NCBI RefSeq assembly: GCF_030758455.1
Contig: NZ_CP132353.1
Span: 2,542,001-2,606,000 of the forward strand
Length of the DNA stretch: 64,000 bases
Reading direction: 5' to 3'
Source of the DNA: Erwinia pyri
GTDB taxonomy: Bacteria; Pseudomonadota; Gammaproteobacteria; Enterobacterales; Enterobacteriaceae
Below, one piece after another: positions 20,819 to 29,241 of this stretch (position 1 is its first letter; every line of letters starts with the position of its first letter). The notes under the pieces were generated by a model. It saw nothing but the letters and a program-made list of their open reading frames with translations. It did not search any database and was not told the origin of the DNA. Made by a program: the position numbers and the translations under genes.

Positions 20819-21442
20819 TTAGCGGCGTGAAAACGCCAGCTTTGCTGCGAAACCGATAAATACGCAACCAGTCAAACGATCCATGACTTTCATCACCGCT
20901 GGACGGCGTAGCTGTTCGGCAAAATAGCGGGTGGAGAGGATCAATATGCCGCTCCACAGCGTTCCGACGATGACGTGAATAAGCGCCAGTCCCACGCTCC
21001 ACAGAGCAACCGAACTGCCCGCGGGAATAAACTGCGGCAGGAAAGAAACGTAAAAGACGCCCACTTTTGGATTCAATAAATTACCCATGAATCCCCGCAT
21101 AAACATGCTGGCATAGGTAGTTCTCTGCTGAGCGACATTAACTCTATCGTTAAAGTGACGACGAGGTTTAATCAACAGTCCAACACCCAGCCACAGCAGA
21201 TAGGCTGCCCCTGCAAGTTTGATAATGTTATAGGCCACTTCAGAAGCCAGTAACAGAGCGCCCAAACCCAGCCCTACCGCGGCCCCCCATGCAAGGCAAC
21301 CCGCATTAATGCCCATTTCAGTCATCAACGCTTTTTTCCACCCATGCGCGGCGGAAGTACGCAGAATTAACGCTGTATCGAATCCCGGAGTGAGCGTTAA
21401 CACGATGATGGCACAGAGAAAAGCGATCAGTGAAGTGGTCAT
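20819..21442 (-). CDS. LysE/RhtB-family amino-acid exporter
   Basis: A 207-residue protein with about six hydrophobic helices. The N-terminus has LTLTPGFDTALILRTSAAHG, the LysE-family signature (usually PGPD; here PGFD), and the middle has GFMGNLLNPKVGVFYVSFLP, also typical. It should export an amino acid or derivative, such as threonine, homoserine or leucine, across the inner membrane. The substrate cannot be read from sequence. It is a single gene with a divergent neighbour, gldA. Confidence 0.85.
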   Translation of the reverse strand: MTTSLIAFLCAIIVLTLTPGFDTALILRTSAAHGWKKALMTEMGINAGCLAWGAAVGLGLGALLLASEVAYNIIKLAGAAYLLWLGVGLLIKPRRHFNDRVNVAQQRTTYASMFMRGFMGNLLNPKVGVFYVSFLPQFIPAGSSVALWSVGLALIHVIVGTLWSGILILSTRYFAEQLRRPAVMKVMDRLTGCVFIGFAAKLAFSRR

Positions 21443-21631
21443 AGGTGACTCCGTAACATGAAATTAACATTCTAACGGCATTGTTAAGATATTCAATCCG
21501 TGCCTCGCTCTGTGAGCTGAATAGTAGATGCTTTTTTTCAAAATCCCGTATTTAAACAAACCTTTTCTGGTTTTAGGGTCCACTCTTAATGGGGTACGAC
21601 ATCTGTTTCATTTAACTGAAAGGAGTCCCAT

Positions 21632-22729
21632 ATGAGTAAGTTTGTCTTCTCGTCACCACGTAAATATGTCCAGGGTGCAGGTGTGATGGCACAGTTAGGC
21701 GAGTATGTGGCAGAACTGGGTAACAACGCCTTTGTTGTGGCTGATGAAATTGTCTGGGGGTTGATTGGCAAAGAAGTTGAAGCCTCGCTGAAGCAGAAAA
21801 ATATTGAGTTCCATTACCAGCAGTTCAACGGCGAAGCTTCCAGCAACGAAATCACCCGCCTCGCAGGCTTAGCCAGGGAGGGCGGCGCCAGCCTGGTGAT
21901 TGGCCTTGGCGGCGGTAAAACGCTTGATACCGTTAAAGCGGTCGCTGACGAGCTGAAACAACCGGTAGTGATTGTGCCTACCATCGCCTCAACCGATGCG
22001 CCTTGCAGCGCCCTTTCGGTGATCTATTCCGACACCGGCGTATTTGAAAGCTATCGTTTCTACAGCAAAAACCCCGATCTGGTACTGGTAGATACGCAGG
22101 TTTGCGCCCGTGCCCCGGTACGTCTGTTCGCTTCCGGCATTGCCGATGGCCTGGCGACCTTTGTGGAAGCGCAGGCGGTAAAACGCTCACACAGCAAATC
22201 AATGGTCAATGGCGATCCGACCATCGCCGGAATGGCCATTGCGGAAGCGTGCGAAAAAACGCTGCTTACTTACGGCTTCAGCGCCTATCAGGCCGTTGAG
22301 AAAAAATTGGTCACGCCAGCCGTTGAAGCGGTGGTGGAAGCGAATACGCTGTTATCCGGGCTGGGATTTGAAAATGCCGGGCTGGCCGGTGCGCACGCCA
22401 TTCATAACGGCTTCACGGCGATTGATGGCGATATCCACCATCTGACGCACGGCGAGAAAGTCGCCTACGGCACGCTGACTCAGATGGTGCTGGAGCAGCG
22501 CCCGGATGAGGAGATCGCCCGCTATATTCGTTTCTACCGTTCCATCAACATGCCGACCACGTTGCAGGAGATGCATCTGGAGCATGAAAGCTGGGAAAAC
22601 CTGGTCAAAGTGGGCGCGCTGGCGAACAGCGAAGGAGACACGCTGAAAAACCTGAACCCTAACCTAAGCGGGGAAGATATCGCCAGCGCCATTCTGGCGG
22701 TGGATGCCTTCAGTCAGACAGTGAAATGA
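21632..22729 (+). CDS. gldA: Glycerol dehydrogenase GldA
   Basis: A 365-residue iron-type (group III) alcohol dehydrogenase, close to E. coli GldA (367). It oxidises glycerol to dihydroxyacetone with NAD+, and may also act on methylglyoxal or hydroxyacetone. The nucleotide-binding segment VIGLGGGKTLDTVKAVADEL is near residue 90, and metal-ligand regions ASGIADGLATF and GLAGAHAIHNGF are present. The start follows a strong GAAAGGAG site. The 21443-21631 gap is AT-rich and holds the divergent promoters; nothing else is seen there. Confidence 0.93.
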   Translation: MSKFVFSSPRKYVQGAGVMAQLGEYVAELGNNAFVVADEIVWGLIGKEVEASLKQKNIEFHYQQFNGEASSNEITRLAGLAREGGASLVIGLGGGKTLDTVKAVADELKQPVVIVPTIASTDAPCSALSVIYSDTGVFESYRFYSKNPDLVLVDTQVCARAPVRLFASGIADGLATFVEAQAVKRSHSKSMVNGDPTIAGMAIAEACEKTLLTYGFSAYQAVEKKLVTPAVEAVVEANTLLSGLGFENAGLAGAHAIHNGFTAIDGDIHHLTHGEKVAYGTLTQMVLEQRPDEEIARYIRFYRSINMPTTLQEMHLEHESWENLVKVGALANSEGDTLKNLNPNLSGEDIASAILAVDAFSQTVK

Positions 22730-22751
22730 TTGAGCTGATGCTATAAAACAG

Positions 22752-22783
22752 GGGGCGGCCGGAAGTACAGGCTGCCCCTTTCG
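22752..22783 (+). terminator. Probable gldA terminator
   Basis: GGGGCGGCC - nine-base loop - GGCTGCCCC (one G-T pair) is followed by TTTCG, 20 bases after the gldA stop. The short T-run makes it a weak candidate. Confidence 0.5.
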
Positions 22784-22891
22784 CTGTCACAGCGTCAGAC
22801 CGGATCACCTTCGTGCTCAGTCCCTGCTGAAGCGTTCACTGACAATCTCCGGTGACCCACTTTCACTCTTGCAGAAAACGGTTAGCGTTTA

Positions 22892-23725
22892 CTAACGCTC
22901 CCAGTACTCAAACTTGTAGGCAGCGCTGATATGGCGATTGATTTCACCTTTGGGGAAAACCTCTGTCTCCTTTGAGTAGCTTAGCGTGCAGTTTCCCTGC
23001 TCATCCCACAGCTGGCATTCATCAACCGAGGTTAAATCACTGTTGTCGGTATGGGTGATGGTCAGTAAGCGTTGCTCGCGATTTTGCTTATCGTATGTCC
23101 AGCTCATTTTGCTGTTAGCAGAGCTGGAGGTCACCAGCTGATCCTTGCTGTTCCACTGGTAGCGATATTCGCCGTTCGCCTGGACATCCGATCCGCGCGC
23201 CACGCTTTTCACCAGCCGCAGGCGGGAGTCAAAACTGTTGGTGGTTTCGGTAAAGCCTTTTTCGCCCTTCAGTAAAAAAGCGTCGGTTGAACTGGTGATG
23301 ACGCCCTTTTTGCTGACGAGATAATCAATCGTTCCCTGCTTGCGGTTCACTTCAACAGGCTGCCCCTCTTTAATCACAAACACCGACATGTCATAGAGTG
23401 CCTGCCAGCCGGTGGTGACCCGGACAACGCTCTGCGCCATCCGCAGCATCATATTGCCTTCGTTTTTGTCATAGCTGATGTCTGCTCTGAGCAGCGCACC
23501 ACAACGATCGAACTGCCCAAGAATACGCTTCTGCTGGTTCACATCCTTGCCAAACTCCCCCACTACCACCTGTTTGATTTTTCCCTTTGCTGTCCCGCCC
23601 AGCAGCACCAGGCTGTTGCTGTCATTAATCTGCTGCGCCTGTGCCGGGCATTCCGCCGCGCTGGCATCGCCCGTCTGGAGCGCCCAAAATGCAAAACTCC
23701 CTGCAGCCAGCATGATGATTTTCAT
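22892..23725 (-). CDS. Secreted or periplasmic protein, distantly YnfC-like
   Basis: A 277-residue protein with a signal peptide (MKIIMLAAGSFAFWALQTGD, cleavage near ASAAE). The mature part has beta-rich YD-like segments (GEYRYQWNSKDQ, KMSWTYDKQNREQ) and a late cysteine pair in ECQLWDEQGNCTL. This pattern recalls the enterobacterial YnfC family, but there is no lipobox cysteine, so it would be periplasmic rather than a lipoprotein. The function is unknown. It is the last gene of chromosomal character before the prophage. Confidence 0.6.
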   Translation of the reverse strand: MKIIMLAAGSFAFWALQTGDASAAECPAQAQQINDSNSLVLLGGTAKGKIKQVVVGEFGKDVNQQKRILGQFDRCGALLRADISYDKNEGNMMLRMAQSVVRVTTGWQALYDMSVFVIKEGQPVEVNRKQGTIDYLVSKKGVITSSTDAFLLKGEKGFTETTNSFDSRLRLVKSVARGSDVQANGEYRYQWNSKDQLVTSSSANSKMSWTYDKQNREQRLLTITHTDNSDLTSVDECQLWDEQGNCTLSYSKETEVFPKGEINRHISAAYKFEYWER

Positions 23726-23985
23726 GAACTATCTCGTCAAAGAGAAAAGGAATTAAGGTAAGTGTACGAGGAATTACTGCCTTGCGGCAGAATAAGACGA
23801 AAAAAAGCCCCACCAAAATGATGGTACCCCGACTAGGTACGCATTTTTATTTTACATATAGATCAATCATATACCTAAAACTACTGTTTATTTTTACAGG
23901 TCATTATTGTTATTTGTCGGGCATTCTTTTATATTTTTTCTTCACCAGCACCCCTCACAGCCCCCCTTGGAAGGAACCTCTATAA

Positions 23986-25077
23986 ATGGCTTTTTACACC
24001 ATAGAAAAAAGAACAACCTCCACGGGTGAGCAGCGGTACCGCTGTACGGTAGCAGTCAGAATGAATGGTACTTATGCCTATCGCCAGAATAAAACATTTA
24101 AAAAAATGGGACTCGCTAAAGCATGGGGGGTGCAACGCGTTGCCGATATTGACAGTAACGGGATACCATTACCACCTACCTCAGATAAAGTCGTTACCTT
24201 TGGCGCTCTCATCGACAAGTATGTTGAGCATCCTCACATTAAATTCGGGCGTTCAAAAAGAGATTCCCTGCGTTTGATTCGTCGGTGTGAAATTAGTGAC
24301 CTGACTATCTCTCAGCTCACTCAAAAGTCGTTCATAGACCACTGCGAATATCGTGCGGCTTGCGGTGCTGGCCCTTCTACCCGCTGGCAGGACATCTCAT
24401 TTATCGGGGCCGTTCTGAAGGCGGCAAAGCCTTTGTTCGATATAGACGTTGATATACAGGATTTCATGAATGCAAGATACATTATGGTTAAGTCAGGGAT
24501 GATATCACCAGGAGGGATCAGAAGCCGGAGGCCAACCAGGGATGAATGTGCTCTTTTGATTGAAGCGCTGAAACAAAAGCAGGAAACATCATATCTGTCC
24601 ATCCCTTACTCAGAAATTTTCATGTTTTCGATTCTCACTTGTATGCGCGTTGGAGAGGTGACGCGACTAAGATGGGAGGATTTGGATGAAAAGCAAAGGG
24701 CCATAATGGTTCGGGACAGAAAAGACCCTCGTAAAAAAATTGGCAACCACATGACTGTTGCTCTGCTTGGGGAGGCTTGGCATATTGTGCAGCGACAACC
24801 CCGACAGGGAGATCTAATTTTCCCTTATAAGAGCAAAACGATTTCACAGGCATATCGCCAGGAGCGTGACAGGCTGAATATTGTTGATCTCCGTTATCAT
24901 GACTTACGCAGAGAGGGAGTTAGCAGGCTTTTTGAGGCGGGATTTTCAATAGAGGAGGTTGCCCAAGTGAGCGGACATAGGTCGCTAAAGTTATTGTGGA
25001 AAGTTTATACGGAGCTATTCCCTAGCTCACTTCACGACAAATTTGATTCTTTCAAAGTTAAAAATATTGAGCCATAG
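23986..25077 (+). CDS. int: Phage tyrosine integrase
   Basis: A 363-residue site-specific recombinase with all catalytic residues: R221 (CMRVGEVTRLRW), K246 or nearby (DRKDPRKKIGNH), H305 and R308 (YHDLRREG), H331 (SGHRS) and the nucleophile Y341 (KVYTEL). Residues 1-60 form an arm-binding-like N-terminus and about 70-160 a SAM-like core-binding domain. It reads rightward, toward the tRNA-Pro fragment 490 bp downstream, as lambda-type int genes read toward attP. There is no excisionase beside it on the left. Confidence 0.93.
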   Translation: MAFYTIEKRTTSTGEQRYRCTVAVRMNGTYAYRQNKTFKKMGLAKAWGVQRVADIDSNGIPLPPTSDKVVTFGALIDKYVEHPHIKFGRSKRDSLRLIRRCEISDLTISQLTQKSFIDHCEYRAACGAGPSTRWQDISFIGAVLKAAKPLFDIDVDIQDFMNARYIMVKSGMISPGGIRSRRPTRDECALLIEALKQKQETSYLSIPYSEIFMFSILTCMRVGEVTRLRWEDLDEKQRAIMVRDRKDPRKKIGNHMTVALLGEAWHIVQRQPRQGDLIFPYKSKTISQAYRQERDRLNIVDLRYHDLRREGVSRLFEAGFSIEEVAQVSGHRSLKLLWKVYTELFPSSLHDKFDSFKVKNIEP

Positions 25078-25243
25078 CGAGTATAAACTTTAACTACTTA
25101 TATAACTAATTGAAAGAATCGTTATTTCTTTACATACCTTTCTACTGGTATAAAATTTTCATACCTTCCATAATTTATATGATTATAGTTTTAGAAGAAA
25201 AGCTCGAAAAAAATTTCACTCTAAAAAAATCAAGGAGAATTAA

Positions 25244-25570
25244 ATGTCACTTTCATATGGTTGGGAAAAATTTCATAGCGCAGTTTTAACTTTGACTGGT
25301 GAAGGAACAGTCAAAGAACGCCTGGCCAATGCGTATATTTTTAGCCTACTGCACATTACACCCAACGAGGATTTACCTAATGTTCTTCAAGCTGATTTTG
25401 AAAAGTTAGTTCAGCAGGTTACTCATGTTGCGCCGGCGGCGCAAGAGGGCGCAGTTGAAGCAACCGTAAATCAACTCGGAGAAGTAGAGCTCTTACTAAT
25501 TACCGAAAAAATCGTAGGTATGTATGACGACCTCTGTAGGCATTTAGCATTTGAGAACGGAGCCCCTTGA
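25244..25570 (+). CDS. Small hypothetical protein between int and the tRNA-Pro fragment
   Basis: A 108-residue acidic protein (MSLSYGWEKFHSAVLTLTGE) following an AAGGAG ribosome site and an AT-rich 166-bp spacer after int. No signal peptide or membrane segment is seen; it looks helical. I do not recognise the family. Its stop codon (25568-25570) lies inside the tRNA-Pro 3' fragment, so its C-terminus abuts the putative att core. Confidence 0.6.
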   Translation: MSLSYGWEKFHSAVLTLTGEGTVKERLANAYIFSLLHITPNEDLPNVLQADFEKLVQQVTHVAPAAQEGAVEATVNQLGEVELLLITEKIVGMYDDLCRHLAFENGAP

Positions 25571-25616
25571 CATGGGGTGTCAGGGGTCGGAGGTTCAAAT
25601 CCTCTCGTGCCGACCA
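25565..25616 (+). other. 3' part of tRNA-Pro(GGG), putative phage attachment core
   Basis: Fifty-two bases match the 3' half of enterobacterial proL: an anticodon stem-loop (TTGAC, loop ATGGGGT, GTCAG), variable region, T-arm (GGAGGTTCAAATCCTC) and acceptor end CGTGCCGACCA. The 5' half (acceptor and D-arm) is absent. A hairpin terminator-like sequence (AGCAGCC...GGCTGCTTTTTG) and two GGGGGAAT repeats follow. This is what phages that integrate into tRNA 3' ends carry as attP or attR. It cannot make a functional tRNA. Confidence 0.8.
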
Positions 25617-25706
25617 AAATCCTCAATAAAAGCAGCCTCTTACGGCTGCTTTTTGCTTTCTGAAAATCGCAGGGGGAATTACGGGGGAATCAGAGTGGAA
25701 AAACCC

Positions 25707-26096
25707 TCAGATTATGGGCCTGCTCTCGTCATGAACACAGGCGATCACAAACGTAACTTTCCCTAGATAAATCACATCATCCAGACTACTTCCTTCTATT
25801 GCTTCGCCATCTGGGGTAATGAGCGAACCACCCATGAGTTTGCCTAACCCTGTTTCACCGAATATCTCGTAACAGAGAATGTCTCCGCTTCTTGGAAAAT
25901 TGTGTTCATCAAGCAGGCACAGCTCTCCATTCACATTTACCAGGCGACACTCTGAATTCCCAAAAATATCTTTCAGTCCACCAGTGATGAACGCTACTTC
26001 GCCACCGGTAGATCCGATATTCTGGTTGTGTATGCCGGAGACAGCATCTCCCGCTTCATGGCCCATGCCTTGTTTGTACCCTGACCCGCGAACCAT
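25707..26096 (-). CDS. Hypothetical protein overlapping umuC, with an S24-like tail
   Basis: The open frame is 129 codons, but the first 34 overlap the end of umuC in another frame. An internal ATG at 26066 still overlaps by about 70 bases, so the true start is uncertain. The C-terminal half (FPRSGDILCYEIFGETGLGK, then DDVIYLGKVTFVIACVHD) resembles the last strands of UmuD/LexA-type S24 folds, but no catalytic Ser-Lys pair can be placed. It lies between umuC and the att fragment and would be co-transcribed with umuDC. The function is unknown. Confidence 0.45.
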   Translation of the reverse strand: MVRGSGYKQGMGHEAGDAVSGIHNQNIGSTGGEVAFITGGLKDIFGNSECRLVNVNGELCLLDEHNFPRSGDILCYEIFGETGLGKLMGGSLITPDGEAIEGSSLDDVIYLGKVTFVIACVHDESRPII

Positions 26097-27256
26097 AGTT
26101 TCCCCTTTCCACTCTGATTGATGCCGTCTACGACGCCCATCAGGGCTTCGCTGTTAGCGCTGGGGCTGTGCTCGTCGAAAAGGTTGAGCTGTGCCACCCC
26201 TTTACTGAAGAAATCCCCCAGCATCACGCCAGCTTTCATATACCGGTGACCGTCTATCCATATCGCATCCAGGCATTTCATCGCCACGCGGATAATGTCC
26301 CGTGTATCATTCGAGGGAACCTGAAGCTTTCCGGTTGCCTGATTGCCGTAGTAAACCTCACCCACAGTGTGGGGACTGGTTTTCAGGAATACGGATATCT
26401 GTTTGCAGAACTGTTTCTCGCCGCGCAGCTTTTCGGATGCACGTTCAGCATAAGCGCAGATTGCCTGGCGCATTTCTTCGTAGTCAGTGACACGGGTACC
26501 GAATGAGCGCGAACAGACGATCTGCTGTTTGGTGGGCGCGAACTCTTCAAGCTCCAGGCACTGCTCTCCCCGTAACTCTCTGACCGTACGCTCAAGCACC
26601 ACGTTAAAGTGCTTGCGGATTAAATAGGTTGAGCACTCAGACAATTGCAGCGCAGTTTCAATACCCATCATGTTCAGCTTCTCACTGATACGCCGCCCTA
26701 CTCCCCAGACGTCTTCCACGGCAATCAGGTTCATCAGCTTCCGCTGTCGGTCGATATTGGAAAGGTCGAGCACGCCCCCCGTTTTGCTCCACTTTTTCGC
26801 CGCGTGGTTGGCAAGTTTGGCGAGTGTTTTCGTCTGCGCAATGCCGACACCCACCGTAAGATGGGTTTCTCTGAGCACCCGTTCCCGCACATCCCGGCCA
26901 AACTGGTCCAGCGACATGCAGTTACTGACGCCGCTGATATTCATGAATGATTCGTCAATGGAATAAACCTCCACGGATGGCGCCATCTCTTCAAGCGTGG
27001 TCATCACCCTGAGGCTCATATCGGCATAGAGGGCATAGTTTGAGCTGAACACTTTTACGTTGTGCTGTCTGATGATGTCCCTGAGCTGAAAAAACGGCGC
27101 CCCCATTGGAACGCCGATTTTCTTTGCTTCAGCTGAACGGGCTATCACACATCCATCGTTATTGGACAGGACAACAACCGGCAGGCCACGCAGATCAGGC
27201 CTGAACACAGTTTCGCAGGAGGCGTAGAAACTGTTGACGTCGACCAGGGCGAACAT
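25994..27256 (-). CDS. umuC: UmuC-like Y-family DNA polymerase V catalytic subunit
   Basis: A 420-residue translesion polymerase, the length of E. coli UmuC (422). Catalytic acids are D6 (FALVDVNSFYASCE) and D101/E102 (YSIDESF). The family's SNYALYADMS segment is at about 72-81 and the UmuC C-terminal domain is present. It starts one base after the umuD stop. Phage-borne copies give the lysogen SOS mutagenesis and damage tolerance. The LexA box upstream of umuD should control both. Confidence 0.95.
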   Translation of the reverse strand: MFALVDVNSFYASCETVFRPDLRGLPVVVLSNNDGCVIARSAEAKKIGVPMGAPFFQLRDIIRQHNVKVFSSNYALYADMSLRVMTTLEEMAPSVEVYSIDESFMNISGVSNCMSLDQFGRDVRERVLRETHLTVGVGIAQTKTLAKLANHAAKKWSKTGGVLDLSNIDRQRKLMNLIAVEDVWGVGRRISEKLNMMGIETALQLSECSTYLIRKHFNVVLERTVRELRGEQCLELEEFAPTKQQIVCSRSFGTRVTDYEEMRQAICAYAERASEKLRGEKQFCKQISVFLKTSPHTVGEVYYGNQATGKLQVPSNDTRDIIRVAMKCLDAIWIDGHRYMKAGVMLGDFFSKGVAQLNLFDEHSPSANSEALMGVVDGINQSGKGKLWFAGQGTNKAWAMKREMLSPAYTTRISDLPVAK

Positions 27257-27257
27257 C

Positions 27258-27677
27258 TCACCGGCACGCTTTGATGGTAAACGTCACAACGCCAAATATC
27301 TCCAGATCTTCTTCAGATTTGAAGGTGATTGGGGAATACCGGTTGTTGTGCGGCAGGAGGTGCAGGAAGGGATGCGTGCGTAATTCTTTGATGGTGAACT
27401 CGCCACAGACCGAAGCAACTACGAAATCTCCGTGGGTGGCGGTGAGTGAGCTGTCCACTACCAGCATGTCACCATCGGTTATCCCCGCGTCAATCATTGA
27501 ATCCCCACTCACACGAACGAAGTACGTCGCGCTGGCTTTCTGTATCATCAAATTATTCAGATCGATACGCTGCTCAACGTAATCTTGAGCGGGGCTTGGA
27601 AAGCCGCATGGCACTCGGTCTATGTACAGTGGGAGGGGCACTACAGCCCTGATTTCTGCGGGTCTTAAGAATTCCAT
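27258..27677 (-). CDS. umuD: UmuD-like self-cleaving polymerase V subunit
   Basis: A 139-residue S24 peptidase-fold protein. The autocleavage site is C24-G25 (RVPCGFPSP), with catalytic S60 (GDSM) and K97 (TIKELR), all matching UmuD. RecA-stimulated self-cleavage yields UmuD', which pairs with UmuC. It is preceded by a perfect LexA box, which argues for SOS control by host LexA rather than phage CI. Confidence 0.95.
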   Translation of the reverse strand: MEFLRPAEIRAVVPLPLYIDRVPCGFPSPAQDYVEQRIDLNNLMIQKASATYFVRVSGDSMIDAGITDGDMLVVDSSLTATHGDFVVASVCGEFTIKELRTHPFLHLLPHNNRYSPITFKSEEDLEIFGVVTFTIKACR

Positions 27678-27696
27678 TATTGGTTACTCGGTGAAT

Positions 27697-27716
27697 TACT
27701 GTATGTATAGACAGTA
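27697..27716 (-). promoter_or_regulatory. LexA (SOS) box of the phage umuDC operon
   Basis: TACTGTATGTATAGACAGTA contains the full CTGT-N8-ACAG consensus 20 bases upstream of umuD. Confidence 0.92.
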
Positions 27717-27779
27717 ATTTGATCATTAACGATGATCAAGCGAGGCGTCGGAAATATTTTGTAAAGGTGCTGACAGGAA

Positions 27780-27887
27780 AGGGATTTTAGTTTGCGAGGG
27801 TCGCTGGCGGGATACTAAACTCAAATCTTACACAAGTACCTGAAGAGATGCAGTGGCCGAAGCTTGCCCCGTCGCCGGGGCTTTTTG
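27780..27887 (+). ncRNA. Candidate small RNA ending at a strong intrinsic terminator
   Basis: GCCCCG - TCGC - CGGGGC followed by TTTTTG (27866-27886) is a clear plus-strand terminator, yet no plus-strand gene precedes it. A possible promoter (TTTGCG, 16 bases, TACTAA) lies near 27792-27819. The 397-bp gap 27717-28113 is otherwise gene-free. A short RNA of about 60 nt is the simplest reading; start and function are unknown. Confidence 0.3.
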
Positions 27888-28113
27888 TGTGGTGCTGTTG
27901 TCGACCAATTAGCATTGCTTTGATAACAATATTGTGTTTTTAGGCAATGGTGCTGATCGGTAGGGCTGGCAAGGGGAGTTAGAGAAGAGTGTGTTTTGCT
28001 GTTTATTGGTGAGTGTTTTAAGCACTAGCTGTACTGACAAAACGCTTACACCATCTTGCTATTTGCTTACACAGATGAGAATATAAATTAAACAGTTATA
28101 TTAATGAGTTGAG

Positions 28114-29205
28114 ATGAAATCTGATAACCATAGCTATCTTTCAAGGCTAGATCACCTGCGTTTCGTTGCTGCCATAATCGTTATTCTTCATCATTGCAAA
28201 GGGAAGCTCCCATATCCGCAGGAATTAAACGGAGTGGTTGATTTCATAAAAGTATGGCTGATAGGTGGTTCTACTGGAGTTTCACTTTTTCTTGTTCTCT
28301 CAGGATTCATTTTCTGCGTAATCAGTAATGGCGGAGAGAAAAAAATTGACTACAAAAAATTCATCAAGAACAGGCTTCTTAGAATAGCACCGCTTGTTAT
28401 ATTTTTATTTTTCATTTTAATAACAGTTGGTCGACAGAAATTCTCTCCAATTGATATCCTAAGAATTCTGACTCTGCAAATGAACACAGGAAATACTTAT
28501 ACCGGCTGGGGTGACAACATTTATCCAATTGGTGGAATGTGGACCATTGCGGTAGAATTTCAGTTTTACTTAATATTCCCTTTCTTAATTTCATTCTTCC
28601 ATAAAAAGGGATGGGCATATTTTTCTAAGCTAGTTTTACTTATGATATTCATTAAGTTTACATTATTAGAATCATATGGGATCAGAACAATAAATGACAT
28701 ATATCATACAATTATCGGGCGGCTTGATCAGTTCTTAATAGGGATAATTGCTGGTTGGCTTTACCTCAAAAACAAACACAAAAAAAATAAACCAGCTGTG
28801 GGAATTGCATTTATTTTAATTTCTTTTTCCCTCTTAACCGCCCTTCTGTTCTATAGCCTCAAAGCCAATATCTATTTACTAAGTTTGAAATTTACTCTTG
28901 AGGCTATCTTTTGGTCATTTATTACTTATTGCTATGTTACTCTTAACCTGAGCATAAATAAGAGCATTGACAGCACTCTTTCCTATCTAGGAGGACTTAG
29001 CTTCTCAATGTATCTTTTGCACATCCCACTAAGCAAGTTTATATATAGTACCTTTATGACATACCCTACAAATAGCTTTACAACGCTAGTAAATGGTGTC
29101 ATTTATTTAATACCATTAACTATATTAGTTTCAATTGCAACATATTCTTTAATTGAAAAACCTTTTCTAGAAATGAGAGTTAAATATATTGAAGGCCCAA
29201 ACTGA
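28114..29205 (+). CDS. Acyltransferase-3 family membrane protein, probable O-antigen acetylase (lysogenic conversion)
   Basis: A 363-residue polytopic protein with about ten hydrophobic helices. The N-terminal family motif R-X10-H is at R16-H27 (RLDHLRFVAAIIVILHHCKG). Such OafA/Oac-type proteins move acetyl groups across the inner membrane to sugars of surface polysaccharide. Many temperate phages carry one between tail genes and att, where it changes the receptor. It is on the opposite strand to the late genes, markedly AT-rich, and has its own upstream region, so it is an independently expressed cargo gene. Confidence 0.88.
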   Translation: MKSDNHSYLSRLDHLRFVAAIIVILHHCKGKLPYPQELNGVVDFIKVWLIGGSTGVSLFLVLSGFIFCVISNGGEKKIDYKKFIKNRLLRIAPLVIFLFFILITVGRQKFSPIDILRILTLQMNTGNTYTGWGDNIYPIGGMWTIAVEFQFYLIFPFLISFFHKKGWAYFSKLVLLMIFIKFTLLESYGIRTINDIYHTIIGRLDQFLIGIIAGWLYLKNKHKKNKPAVGIAFILISFSLLTALLFYSLKANIYLLSLKFTLEAIFWSFITYCYVTLNLSINKSIDSTLSYLGGLSFSMYLLHIPLSKFIYSTFMTYPTNSFTTLVNGVIYLIPLTILVSIATYSLIEKPFLEMRVKYIEGPN

Positions 29206-29210
29206 GGTTA

Positions 29211-29232
29211 ACAGCCCGCGTATGCGGGCTGT
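29211..29232. terminator. Bidirectional terminator between acyltransferase and tail genes
   Basis: A perfect 9-bp stem, ACAGCCCGC - GTAT - GCGGGCTGT, between two convergent genes. It would end both the acyltransferase message and the long late transcript. Confidence 0.7.
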
Positions 29233-29241
29233 CTGTAATCA

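Noticed and set aside
23814..23821. ACCAAAAT as the definite attL core
   Set aside because: Eight bases shared with 25613-25620 are too few to prove a recombination site; it is mentioned only as a lead.
25565..25616. Functional tRNA-Pro gene
   Set aside because: The acceptor 5' strand and D-arm are missing; upstream sequence is the coding end of a small gene.
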